Below are positions 8,528-16,724 of a stretch of 64,000 nt of DNA, piece after piece. The position numbers and the translations under genes were made by a program. Positions within the stretch are counted from its first letter, which is position 1; each line of letters begins with the position of its first letter. The DNA is from Mycobacterium sp. DL99 (GTDB lineage Bacteria > Actinomycetota > Actinomycetes > Mycobacteriales > Mycobacteriaceae). The stretch spans positions 4,093,451 to 4,157,450 of the forward strand of contig NZ_SJOM01000007.1 in NCBI RefSeq assembly GCF_004762045.1. The letters are read 5' to 3'. The notes beneath the pieces were generated by a model. That model did no database searches, was not told the DNA's origin, and was given only the letters and a program-made list of their open reading frames with translations.

Positions 8528-9415
8528 GTGGAACTCCGGGAAATGCGTGCGTTCCTGGCAGTCGCCGAGGAGGGTGGGTTCTCCGCCGCGGCTCGGCGCC
8601 TGCACATCAGCCAGCCCGCGCTGTCTCAGGCCATCGCCGGGCTGGAACGCCAACTCGGTGTGCAACTGCTGACACGACACAGCTCCGGAGTCGAGCCCAC
8701 CGATGCCGGCAACACTCTGATGGCCGAAGCACGCGCCGTCCTCTCCCGCTACGACCAGGCCATGGCCGCGGTGGCGCGTCACGCCAGCGTCGACGAGACC
8801 ACCTTGCGACTCGGGGTTCCGCTCGAGCTGCCGCGTGATCTGCTCGCTGCGCCGTTGGCCGCACTCACGGCCGCGCATCCGGCAACCCGTGTGGTTCCCC
8901 GGCATCTGTCGACCACGGATCAATTCGTTGCGCTCGGCCTGGATCAGCTCGACATCGGCCTGGTTCGTGAACACCCGGCCGGCCATGACCTCGACGCCTA
9001 TCTCGTGTCGTCGGAACCGCTCGGGGTGTTGGTATCCGCGGATCTGGCCGCCGATCTCGCCGAAGGCGACGGTATCCGGCTGGACACCCTCACCGATCTC
9101 CAATGGGTGGGATTCCCCCGCACGGGCAGCCCCGCCTGGTACGACGAGATCCAGGCCATCTTCCGCAGCCACGGCCTGCAACCGACCACCACATCGTTGA
9201 CCGCGTCGCTGGCGATCGCCGATGTCAAGATCGCGGCCGTCGCCGCCGGCGGCGCTTTCTCCCTCGCACCGCCCAACTGGGCGGCACCGATCCCGCCGTC
9301 TGTCAGCTGGCAACCGCTGGCCGGGCACCCGATCGTCCGGCGCACGTGGGCGGCATGGCCCGCACGGTCCCACCGCCGCGACATCGGGGTGTTCGTCTCC
9401 GCATTCGGCAAGTGA
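8528..9415 (+). CDS. LysR family transcriptional regulator
   Basis: A 295-residue LTTR. The N-terminal winged HTH reads VELREMRAFLAVAEEGGFS followed by AARRLHISQPALSQ, the recognition-helix pattern of LysR proteins, and a periplasmic-binding-like effector domain fills the rest from about residue 85. The GTG at 8528 starts exactly where LysR proteins begin; the in-frame ATG 33 bases upstream adds an unrelated tail. It is divergent from the disulfide flavoprotein, its likely target by the usual LysR arrangement. The effector is unknown. Confidence 0.88.
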   Translation: MELREMRAFLAVAEEGGFSAAARRLHISQPALSQAIAGLERQLGVQLLTRHSSGVEPTDAGNTLMAEARAVLSRYDQAMAAVARHASVDETTLRLGVPLELPRDLLAAPLAALTAAHPATRVVPRHLSTTDQFVALGLDQLDIGLVREHPAGHDLDAYLVSSEPLGVLVSADLAADLAEGDGIRLDTLTDLQWVGFPRTGSPAWYDEIQAIFRSHGLQPTTTSLTASLAIADVKIAAVAAGGAFSLAPPNWAAPIPPSVSWQPLAGHPIVRRTWAAWPARSHRRDIGVFVSAFGK

Positions 9416-9478
9416 CCAAAGATCCAGCACTGCCGAGGCTTTCGTCCAGGACCGACATTGTCAAAGATTGATCGACCC

Positions 9479-10456
9479 TCAATCTGCCGGCCGGACTATC
9501 GCGTCCAGACCGGAGGCATAACTCTCCTTGACCACGTCCAGATGGACCCAGCTGTCGACGACACCGACGCCGGGCAGCGCACGCACGGCATCGAGGATCT
9601 CGACCAACTGCGCGGCCGAGAACGCCCGCACCGTGACCAACAGGTCAAACCGGCCCAGCGTGCGGGCCACGAAGATCACCGATCGCATCCCCAGCAGCGC
9701 CGACACCACTTCGCCCCCCGCTCCGGTCAGCCGGATACCGAGCCCGAGCGCGCTCTGGCGGTCCTGCCCGGAATGCCGGACCACCGCACCGATGCGCACC
9801 ACCTGCGATTCGACCAACCGGACCACCCGCCGTCGCGCTCCCGCGGGTGAAAGTCCCACCGTCTCGGCCAGATCCACGTAGGAGGCCCGTCCGTCATCCT
9901 GAAGCGCACGCAGCAGGGCCAGATCCAGATCATCCACCTCGACGCTGACATCACCGACCGGACCGACGACGTCACGCAGCACCTCGACGTAGGTGAGCGT
10001 GTCGACACCCACGACGCCTGCCATCGCGCGCAACTCGGCGATCACGCCGTCGATGTCCCGGATCGACCCGACCCGCACCTCGGCGATCAACCCGTACGCA
10101 CCGCTCGTCAGCGACAGGAACGCGACGTCGATGCGCTGCGCCAGCACCGCCGCGATCCGCGCCACCGGTCCGTCGACCATCACGCTGACGTGGGCCAGGG
10201 CTCCACGGCCGAGCACCGCCGGATGCACGACACCGCGGATCACCACCTGCCCGCCGTCGATGAGGCGCTGTGTCCGGGCCGCCGCCGCCGATCGTGACAA
10301 TCCCACGCGCTGGGCGATATCGCGGTGAGTCAGCCGCCCGTCACCCTCAAGGAGGCTGATGATCGCCTCGTCCACCTCGTCCAACGGGGCACCGCCTGAA
10401 ATCGGTCGGAAAAATTTTCCTCGCAATTCTACCGGCAGAACGATCGCCCGATCCAT
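9479..10456 (-). CDS. tandem Lrp/AsnC-family regulator (two HTH-RAM units)
   Basis: A 325-residue protein that is two Lrp/AsnC units in one chain. The first HTH (DEVDEAIISLLEGDGRLTHR, then IAQRVGLSRSAAAART) begins near residue 25 and the second (DDLDLALLRALQDDGRASYV, then LAETVGLSPAGARRRV) near residue 173; each is followed by a ligand-binding RAM-like half. A typical Lrp protein is about 150 residues, so this is an internal duplication, a form common in actinobacteria. It is transcribed away from the ureohydrolase-TPP enzyme-symporter operon and is the obvious candidate regulator, with an amino acid or guanidino compound as effector (inference). Confidence 0.85.
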   Translation of the reverse strand: MDRAIVLPVELRGKFFRPISGGAPLDEVDEAIISLLEGDGRLTHRDIAQRVGLSRSAAAARTQRLIDGGQVVIRGVVHPAVLGRGALAHVSVMVDGPVARIAAVLAQRIDVAFLSLTSGAYGLIAEVRVGSIRDIDGVIAELRAMAGVVGVDTLTYVEVLRDVVGPVGDVSVEVDDLDLALLRALQDDGRASYVDLAETVGLSPAGARRRVVRLVESQVVRIGAVVRHSGQDRQSALGLGIRLTGAGGEVVSALLGMRSVIFVARTLGRFDLLVTVRAFSAAQLVEILDAVRALPGVGVVDSWVHLDVVKESYASGLDAIVRPAD

Positions 10457-10527
10457 CAGATGCCGAGTCTTGTGCTCTAAACGACACGCACTCCCGGCAT
10501 ATCAATACTTTTGACCCCGACGTCACG

Positions 10528-10538
10528 ATCGAATCGAT
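10528..10538. promoter_or_regulatory. small palindrome upstream of the ureohydrolase operon
   Basis: ATCGAATCGAT is an 11-bp palindrome with a single central base, in the 200-bp region between the divergent Lrp-type gene and the ureohydrolase gene, 119 bases upstream of the latter. It could be part of an Lrp-type binding site. No other structure, and no guanidine riboswitch core, was recognised in this region. Confidence 0.25.
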
Positions 10539-10656
10539 TGCATGTCCTGAACTGCGGGTTTACCGTAACGCACATCACATTGACCTCGGGCAAGGATCGT
10601 CACGGCCGCGAGTGACGACAGACCTGAACGCACCACAACGCAGAGGAAGTGACAGC

Positions 10657-11604
10657 ATGACCGCCCCGATCGGCCCAGTCGACGCATCGAAGGTCCCGCG
10701 CTTCGCCGGCCCGGCCACCTTCGCCCGCCTGCCCCGTCTCGACCAGGTGACCAAAGCCGACGTGGTCGTGGCCGGGGTGCCCTTCGATTCCGGCGTCTCG
10801 TTCCGACCCGGCGCCCGGTTCGGCCCGACCCACGTCCGCGAGTCCTCGCGCCTGCTGCGCCCGTACAACCCCGCCATGGACGTGTCTCCGTTCGAGCTCA
10901 TCCAGGTCGCCGATGCCGGCGACATCGCCGTGAATCCCTTCAACATCCACGAGGCGATCGAGACCATCGAGGGTGCGGCCCGCGACCTCACCTCCGACGG
11001 CACCAAGCTGGTGACCATCGGCGGTGACCACACCATCGCGCTGCCGTTGCTGCGCGCCGCCGCGGCCAAGCACGGCCCCGTCGCGCTGGTGCATTTCGAT
11101 GCCCACCTGGACACCTGGGACACCTACTTCGGCGCCGAGTACACCCACGGCACGCCATTCCGCCGCGCCGTGGAAGAGGGCATCCTCGACACCGAGGCGC
11201 TGTCACACGTCGGTACCCGCGGACCGCTCTACGGCAAGAAGGACCTCGAGGACGACCGTCGTTTCGGGTTCGGCATCGTCACCTCGTCCGACGTGTACTA
11301 CCAAGGCGTGCGCGAGGTTGTCGACAAACTCCGCCAGCGCCTCGGCAACCGGCCCGTCTACGTGTCGATCGACATCGACGTACTCGACCCGGCACACGCT
11401 CCCGGCACGGGCACCCCCGAGGCCGGCGGCATGACCAGCCGCGAACTGCTGGAGATCCTGCGCGGGTTCCGCGGGCTGAACCTGGTGGGCGCCGACGTGG
11501 TCGAGGTCGCCCCGGCCTACGACCACGCCGAGATCACCGGTGTCGCCGCGTCCCACGTCGCCTATGACCTGGTGTCACTGCTGGCCTTGGGGCCCGATGC
11601 GTAA
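10657..11604 (+). CDS. speB: ureohydrolase (agmatinase / guanidinobutyrase family)
   Basis: A 315-residue arginase-fold enzyme that hydrolyses a guanidino group to urea plus an amine. The full binuclear Mn site is visible: GGDHT (His125), DAHLD (Asp148, His150, Asp152) and SIDIDVLDP (Asp239, Asp241). Length fits agmatinase, guanidinobutyrase and guanidinopropionase, which are hard to separate by eye. The ATG at 10657 follows AGAGGAAG. The next gene starts inside its stop codon region (8-base overlap), so the two are translationally coupled. The neighbouring TPP enzyme and symporter point to guanidino-acid catabolism rather than polyamine synthesis. The symbol reflects the family only. Confidence 0.85.
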   Translation: MTAPIGPVDASKVPRFAGPATFARLPRLDQVTKADVVVAGVPFDSGVSFRPGARFGPTHVRESSRLLRPYNPAMDVSPFELIQVADAGDIAVNPFNIHEAIETIEGAARDLTSDGTKLVTIGGDHTIALPLLRAAAAKHGPVALVHFDAHLDTWDTYFGAEYTHGTPFRRAVEEGILDTEALSHVGTRGPLYGKKDLEDDRRFGFGIVTSSDVYYQGVREVVDKLRQRLGNRPVYVSIDIDVLDPAHAPGTGTPEAGGMTSRELLEILRGFRGLNLVGADVVEVAPAYDHAEITGVAASHVAYDLVSLLALGPDA

Positions 11605-13201
11605 CGGCGGCGACCTCGTCGTCGAAACCCTTACCGCGCTGGGCGTCTCGCATGTGTTCGGCATCCCCGGCCAGAACGCACTGGGCTTGTTCGACGCGAT
11701 CCGGCGCAGTGACCTGACGTTCGTCAGTTCACGGGTGGAGAACAACTCGGCTTTCGGCGCCGACGGCTACAGCAGGGTCACCGGCGAGGTCGGCGTGCTG
11801 TTCCTGTCCACCGGGCCCGGCGCGTTGACCGCGCTCGGCGCCCTGCAGGAGGCCTACGCCACCGGGGTTCCGGTGCTGGTGATCGCCAGCCAGGTCCCGC
11901 GATCCGGCATGGGCCTGCGCCGCGGCATGCTGCACCAGCTCGACGATCAGAAGGCCAGCGCGGTCAACGTCACCAAAAGCGTTGCAACCGTGCGACAGGC
12001 GGCCGAGATCCCCAGCCTGATCGCCGACGCCTACACGTTGGCACGCTCCGCGCCGGCCGGGCCGACCTGGGTGGAGATCCCCCAGGACGTTCTCCTGGAG
12101 CCGACGACGATACCGCCGGTCGCCGCGCTCGATGTGACCCCGACGCAACGGGCCCCGCGGACCGAGTTGATCGAGGAGGCCGCGACGCTGCTGAACTCCG
12201 CCCAGCGGCCGGTCATCCTGGCCGGCGGCGGCGTCCGGCGCTCCCCCGACGGACCAGAGTCGTTGGTGGCACTGGCCGAAAAGCTCGGCGCCCCCGTGGT
12301 TTCCACGGTCGGCGGCAAAGGCGCCATCAACTTCGACCACCCACTGTCGGCCGCCTCGTGGATCGAGGACCGCTACACCACCGAGATGTTGGAGAACGCC
12401 GACGTCCTGGTGGCCGTCGGCACCGCGATGGGTGAGGTCACCAGTAACTACTTCACATTCGCCCCGCAGGGCCGGCTCATCCACATCGACGCCGAGGCGC
12501 GCGTGCTGGAGGCCAACCACCCCGCGCTCGCCATCCACGCCGACGCCGCGCAGGCCATGCGCGCGCTGACCGAGCTGGTCGAATCGCGCGACAACGCCGC
12601 AGGTGCTGCCCAGGCCGACGACTTGCGGAAAGCTGTGCAGGACAGGCTCGCCGGACAGGATCTGGCCACCGAACTGCAGCTGATGGCCGACCTGCGGGCC
12701 GCAGTGCCAGCGGGCACCGACACCTTCTGGGACATGACGATCGCCGGCTACTGGGCCTGGTCGGTGTGGGACCCGCAAGACGGTGGGTTCCATTCCGCCC
12801 AGGGCGCAGGCGGTTTGGGTTTCGCGTTCCCGGCCGCGCTGGCCGCGGCGATCGCCACGGGCGAGCGCACGTTCGCGTTATCCGGTGACGGCGGCGGCAT
12901 GTACTCCATCGCCGAACTGGCCACCGCCCGCCAGCACGACGCGAACGTCACCTGGCTGATCGTCGACGACGGCGGATACGGCATCCTTCGCGAGTACATG
13001 ACCGCCGAGTTCGGCACCGCAACCGCCACCGAACTGGCCCGACCCGACTTCGCCCGCCTCGCAGCGAGTTTCGGTATCCCCGCGCACACCGCCACGCCCG
13101 ACAACGTCGGCGAGATCGTGGCCGCCACATTCGACACCGACGGCCCGGCCGTCGTTGTCCTGCCCGCAGTGCTGAAGATGTTCGCTCCCACTCACCTCTG
13201 A
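11597..13201 (+). CDS. TPP-dependent decarboxylase-like enzyme (acetolactate synthase fold)
   Basis: A 534-residue three-domain TPP enzyme. The Pyr domain has GIPGQNALGLFDA and the catalytic-type glutamate in RVENNSAFGADGYS. A central Rossmann-like domain follows, and the PP domain has the TPP/Mg motif SGDGGGMYSIAE with VDDGGYGILREY, where the usual Asn of the ThDP motif is Asp. Annotators usually call such proteins acetolactate synthase large subunit, but no small subunit is present. Coupling to a ureohydrolase suggests a 2-ketoarginine-type decarboxylase like Pseudomonas AruI, which feeds guanidinobutyrate to a guanidinobutyrase (inference). The start overlaps the upstream stop. Confidence 0.75.
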   Translation: MRNGGDLVVETLTALGVSHVFGIPGQNALGLFDAIRRSDLTFVSSRVENNSAFGADGYSRVTGEVGVLFLSTGPGALTALGALQEAYATGVPVLVIASQVPRSGMGLRRGMLHQLDDQKASAVNVTKSVATVRQAAEIPSLIADAYTLARSAPAGPTWVEIPQDVLLEPTTIPPVAALDVTPTQRAPRTELIEEAATLLNSAQRPVILAGGGVRRSPDGPESLVALAEKLGAPVVSTVGGKGAINFDHPLSAASWIEDRYTTEMLENADVLVAVGTAMGEVTSNYFTFAPQGRLIHIDAEARVLEANHPALAIHADAAQAMRALTELVESRDNAAGAAQADDLRKAVQDRLAGQDLATELQLMADLRAAVPAGTDTFWDMTIAGYWAWSVWDPQDGGFHSAQGAGGLGFAFPAALAAAIATGERTFALSGDGGGMYSIAELATARQHDANVTWLIVDDGGYGILREYMTAEFGTATATELARPDFARLAASFGIPAHTATPDNVGEIVAATFDTDGPAVVVLPAVLKMFAPTHL

Positions 13202-13215
13202 CTGAAGGAATCATC

Positions 13216-14697
13216 GTGGGCAAACCAGTCGATATCGCGATCGTCGTGATCTATCTCCTCGCGATGCTCGCCTTCGGGTTCTGGGGTAAGACCCGGACCA
13301 AGGACTCCGCTGACTTCCTGGTCGCGGGCCGGCGCCTCGGGCCCACGTTGTACACCGGCACCATGGCGGCCGTCGTGCTCGGCGGCGCCTCGACCGTCGG
13401 CGGCGTGGGTCTGGGCTACAAGTGGGGAATTTCGGGCATGTGGCTGGTGGTGGCGATCGCCATCGGCCTGCTGGCGCTGAGCCTGTTCTTCGCCGGACCG
13501 ATTCAGCGCCTTCGGGTCTACACCGTCGCGCAGATGCTGAGCCTGCGCTACGGGGTCGACGCGACCTCGGCCTCCGGGGTGGTCATGGCGGCCTACACCC
13601 TGATGCTGTCGGTCACCTCGACCATCGCCTACGCGACGGTGTTCAACGTGCTGTTCGGCACGGGCAGAACGCTTTCGGTGATCATCGGCGGCGTTGTGGT
13701 GATGCTCTACTCCTCGATCGGTGGCATGTGGTCGATCACCCTGACCGACATGGTCCAGTTCGTCCTCAAGACCATCGGCGTGTTCTTCCTGCTGCTGCCG
13801 TTCACCTGGCACCGGGCCGGCGGCTTCGACGGCATCCGCGACCGTGCCGGCGACGCCGTATTCAGCCTCACCTCGATCGGGACCGACACCATCATCACGT
13901 TCTTCGTGGTCTACAGCTTCGGAATGCTGATCGGACAGGACATCTGGCAGCGGGTGTTCACCGCGCGTTCCCCGCAGGTCGCCCGGTGGGGCGGGACGAC
14001 GGCCGCGATCTACTGCGTGTTCTACGGAATCGCCGGAGCGTTGATCGGCTTGGCCGCATCGACCTTCATGCCCGACGTCAAGGCCAAGGACGACGTGTAC
14101 GCCCAGATCGCGGAAGCGATCCTGCCCGTGGGCATCAGCGGCATCGTGCTCGCCGCTGCCGTCGCGGCGATGATGTCGACCGCATCGGGCGCACTGATCG
14201 CGACCGCCACGGTGGCCCGCACCGACATCAAACCGATGCTGCTGCGCCTGGCCGGCAAGAGCCCCGACACCCAGGACCACGCCGAGAACCCCGAGGTGGA
14301 CGTGCATTCCGACCGGCGCTACGTCGCGGTCCTCGGCGTCATCGTCATCGTCATCGCCGCGTTGCTCAACGACGTGGTCGGCGCCCTGACCATCGCCTAC
14401 GACATCCTTGTCGGCGGGCTCCTGGTGCCGATTCTCGGCGGCTTCCTGTGGAAGCGGGCCACCGGTGCCGGCGCGTTGGCGGCAATGGCGGTCGGCACAC
14501 TCGTCACGCTGGGCACCATGGCCGTCGTCGGCGACGTGCTGGCCAACGAGCCCATCTACTTCGGCCTGGTGTCCAGCCTGATCACGTACATCGTTGTCAG
14601 CCTGGCGACTCCACGCACTTCCGCGGAGGTGCTCCAGGTGTGGGACGACCGGCTCAACGGCCGCGAGCACTCCGACGCTCCCATGGCCACGTCATGA
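13216..14697 (+). CDS. sodium:solute symporter (SSS family)
   Basis: A 493-residue membrane protein with about 13 hydrophobic helices. The SSS core motifs are visible: ADFLVAGRRLGP near the N-terminus, GGASTVGGVGLGYKWG (first substrate/Na+ site) and AAAVAAMMSTASGALI (second Na+ site). The GTG start is 14 bases after the upstream stop and follows GAAGGAAT. It would import the compound consumed by the ureohydrolase and TPP enzyme. The 3' end overlaps the convergent membrane-protein gene by 44 bases. Substrate is inferred from context only. Confidence 0.85.
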   Translation: MGKPVDIAIVVIYLLAMLAFGFWGKTRTKDSADFLVAGRRLGPTLYTGTMAAVVLGGASTVGGVGLGYKWGISGMWLVVAIAIGLLALSLFFAGPIQRLRVYTVAQMLSLRYGVDATSASGVVMAAYTLMLSVTSTIAYATVFNVLFGTGRTLSVIIGGVVVMLYSSIGGMWSITLTDMVQFVLKTIGVFFLLLPFTWHRAGGFDGIRDRAGDAVFSLTSIGTDTIITFFVVYSFGMLIGQDIWQRVFTARSPQVARWGGTTAAIYCVFYGIAGALIGLAASTFMPDVKAKDDVYAQIAEAILPVGISGIVLAAAVAAMMSTASGALIATATVARTDIKPMLLRLAGKSPDTQDHAENPEVDVHSDRRYVAVLGVIVIVIAALLNDVVGALTIAYDILVGGLLVPILGGFLWKRATGAGALAAMAVGTLVTLGTMAVVGDVLANEPIYFGLVSSLITYIVVSLATPRTSAEVLQVWDDRLNGREHSDAPMATS

Positions 14698-15349
14698 GCG
14701 CCCACACCACAGCCACCAACGCACTGGCCACCAAGACGTAGACCGGCCAGGGCCCCAGCAGATCGAGCAACGACGCGGTCGCGGGTTTGGCGTTGAGGAA
14801 GCCATAGTTCGTTCCCGCAATACCGTTGAACGCCATGGTGACCCCGGCCCACACCACCGTTACCACCACCACGAGTCGATAGTCACGCCAATGGGGACGC
14901 ATGCCGCGGCCCCAGGTCAAATAGATGGCCGCCCAGACCACCATCAGGTGAATCGACCAGAACGCCAGGAACTCGTAGTGCGGGAAATCCGGGCTCTTGA
15001 GCACCGGCGAGATCAGCGCCTGCGTGCTCAGCACCAGACCCCAGTAATAGGTGAGCACGAATGCCCAGTGCCGCTGCGACCACAGCGCGTAAGCGCCGAC
15101 GACGGTCGCCAGGTCGGTCAGTCGCAACGGCACGGACCGTTCGATCGACGGCGGGATGAGCGTGTAGGCGAGCATCGCGACGTATATCGCGGCTGTCAGC
15201 GCGCCCAAGATGCGGCCGAACACCCGTGACTGCCGTTCGTTCTGGCGCCGTCCGAGCCAGACCATCAGCACCGCCCCGACGACGAACACGGCGATCGCGG
15301 CCCAGTGCGACGGGCCGTAAACCGTGAATTGCCGTTGGGACAACAACAT
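14654..15349 (-). CDS. TIGR02206 / YwaF-like integral membrane protein
   Basis: A 231-residue protein with about seven hydrophobic helices, beginning MLLSQRQFTVYGPSHW and containing PLRLTDLATVV, a pattern of the YwaF/TIGR02206 family of unknown function. Its start lies 13 bases past the stop of the TldE gene, so it is probably the last gene of the tldD-tldE operon. Its last 44 bases are antisense to the end of the symporter gene. Confidence 0.72.
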   Translation of the reverse strand: MLLSQRQFTVYGPSHWAAIAVFVVGAVLMVWLGRRQNERQSRVFGRILGALTAAIYVAMLAYTLIPPSIERSVPLRLTDLATVVGAYALWSQRHWAFVLTYYWGLVLSTQALISPVLKSPDFPHYEFLAFWSIHLMVVWAAIYLTWGRGMRPHWRDYRLVVVVTVVWAGVTMAFNGIAGTNYGFLNAKPATASLLDLLGPWPVYVLVASALVAVVWALMTWPWERRSARGR

Positions 15350-15362
15350 CGGCCTCCCTAGC

Positions 15363-16724
15363 TCATTGCGCCTGGCTCACCGAGGACATGTGGAAATCCG
15401 GGATCCGCAGCGTCGGCATGGACGCGCGGGTGGCCCAGTCACCCCACTCACGCGGCAGGGTGACCTCGCTGATGCCGGCCTCCGTGGCGCGCCGCAACAG
15501 GTCCAGCGGGCTCTCGTTGAACCGGAAGTTGTTTACCGCGGCGCTCACCTCGCCGTCCTCGACCAGGTACACGCCGTCACGGGTCAGCCCGGTCAGCAGC
15601 AGCACGGTCGGGTCCACTTCGCGGATGTACCACAGCGTGGTCAACAGCAGGCCCCGTTCGGTGCCGGCGATCATATCGGCCAATTCGGTTGTGCCACCGG
15701 TCATCAGCAGATTGTCAGCGGGCACCGCGACGGGTGTGCCGTATTCGGCGGCCACGGCCCTTGGATAGGCCAGTGCGTTGACCACCCCGTCGCGGATCCA
15801 ATCCACCCGGTCGATGTCCATGCCGTTGTCGAAGATCGACACCCGCTCCGAGGAACTCGGTACCGCGACGAACGGTTGGCAGGCCAGCGCCTGCGCGAAC
15901 GGGTCGGAGTACAGCGTCAATCCCAGATCGGTGAGCTTCTCCCCCACCCGGGTCCCGCCGGGTGCCGACAGCGCCGTACGTCCCTCCTGCGCGCCGCGGC
16001 CGTCCATCGCCCAGGTCAGATAGATCATCATGTCGGCCACGGTCGAGGGCGGCATCAGCGTCTCGTAGCGGCCGGCCGGCAGCTCGACCGTACGCTGCGC
16101 CCACCCCAGCTTCAGCGACAACTCGTCGAGCAGTGAATCCACCCGCACATCAGCGAAATCCGGGGTGCTCACCCCGGCCCAGGCGCTCGCCCCGTCCCGC
16201 TTGGCGTTGATCTCCACCGACCCGTTCGGCTGGGTGTAGCGCCGGCGCAGGCCGGTTGAGGTGGCCAGGAACGTCGTCTCCATGACGTGGCGGGCATATC
16301 CGTAGAGCTGGTCGGAACCGGCGAACCCCTTGGCCAGATCATCGGCGATGCCGGTGAACACCTGCGCACCGGTGCCCGCGACCGGTGCATCCCAGTCGGC
16401 CGGCACCCCGGTGCCCGGCAACGGCGGTGCGGCATCGCGCGCCGCGGGCGACGCCACCGCGGCCCGTTGGGCGGCAGCCACCAGTTCCGGGATCACCGCC
16501 GGGTCCACTTCGGTGGAGCGCACCGACCCGACATGTGCCTTGTCACCGCGGCGCACGATCGAGATCACCGCGATGGTGCGGCTGACCGTCTCACCATTGG
16601 TGGTCATCGAGTTGCCCGCCCACCGCAGCGATGCGTCGGCCCGGTCGGTGACCAGCACGATGGTTTCCGTGCCAGGATCTGCTGCGCCCAAAGCGATGTC
16701 GACGACCTGCTGTGCGCCGATCAT
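15363..16724 (-). CDS. tldE: TldE/PmbA family protein
   Basis: A 453-residue member of the PmbA/TldE half of the TldD/TldE protease. It has the N-terminal helical domain and C-terminal beta-rich domain of the family but no HExxxH motif, as expected for the non-catalytic partner. It starts within the stop of tldD (4-base overlap), so the heterodimer subunits are coupled. TldD/E proteases degrade unfolded peptides and trim leader peptides of modified peptides such as microcin B17. From memory this pair corresponds to Rv2314c-Rv2315c. Confidence 0.82.
   Translation of the reverse strand: MIGAQQVVDIALGAADPGTETIVLVTDRADASLRWAGNSMTTNGETVSRTIAVISIVRRGDKAHVGSVRSTEVDPAVIPELVAAAQRAAVASPAARDAAPPLPGTGVPADWDAPVAGTGAQVFTGIADDLAKGFAGSDQLYGYARHVMETTFLATSTGLRRRYTQPNGSVEINAKRDGASAWAGVSTPDFADVRVDSLLDELSLKLGWAQRTVELPAGRYETLMPPSTVADMMIYLTWAMDGRGAQEGRTALSAPGGTRVGEKLTDLGLTLYSDPFAQALACQPFVAVPSSSERVSIFDNGMDIDRVDWIRDGVVNALAYPRAVAAEYGTPVAVPADNLLMTGGTTELADMIAGTERGLLLTTLWYIREVDPTVLLLTGLTRDGVYLVEDGEVSAAVNNFRFNESPLDLLRRATEAGISEVTLPREWGDWATRASMPTLRIPDFHMSSVSQAQ

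Noticed and set aside
10457..10656. Guanidine riboswitch upstream of the ureohydrolase
   Set aside because: None of the conserved guanidine-I/II/III core sequences could be recognised in the 200-base region.
11597..13201. Acetolactate synthase of branched-chain amino acid synthesis
   Set aside because: No regulatory small subunit or ilvC follows, and the gene overlaps a ureohydrolase; a decarboxylase in guanidino catabolism fits better.
13192..14670. 492-codon minus-strand frame opposite the sodium symporter
   Set aside because: The symporter frame has clear helices and motifs; the antisense peptide is a charged low-complexity string.
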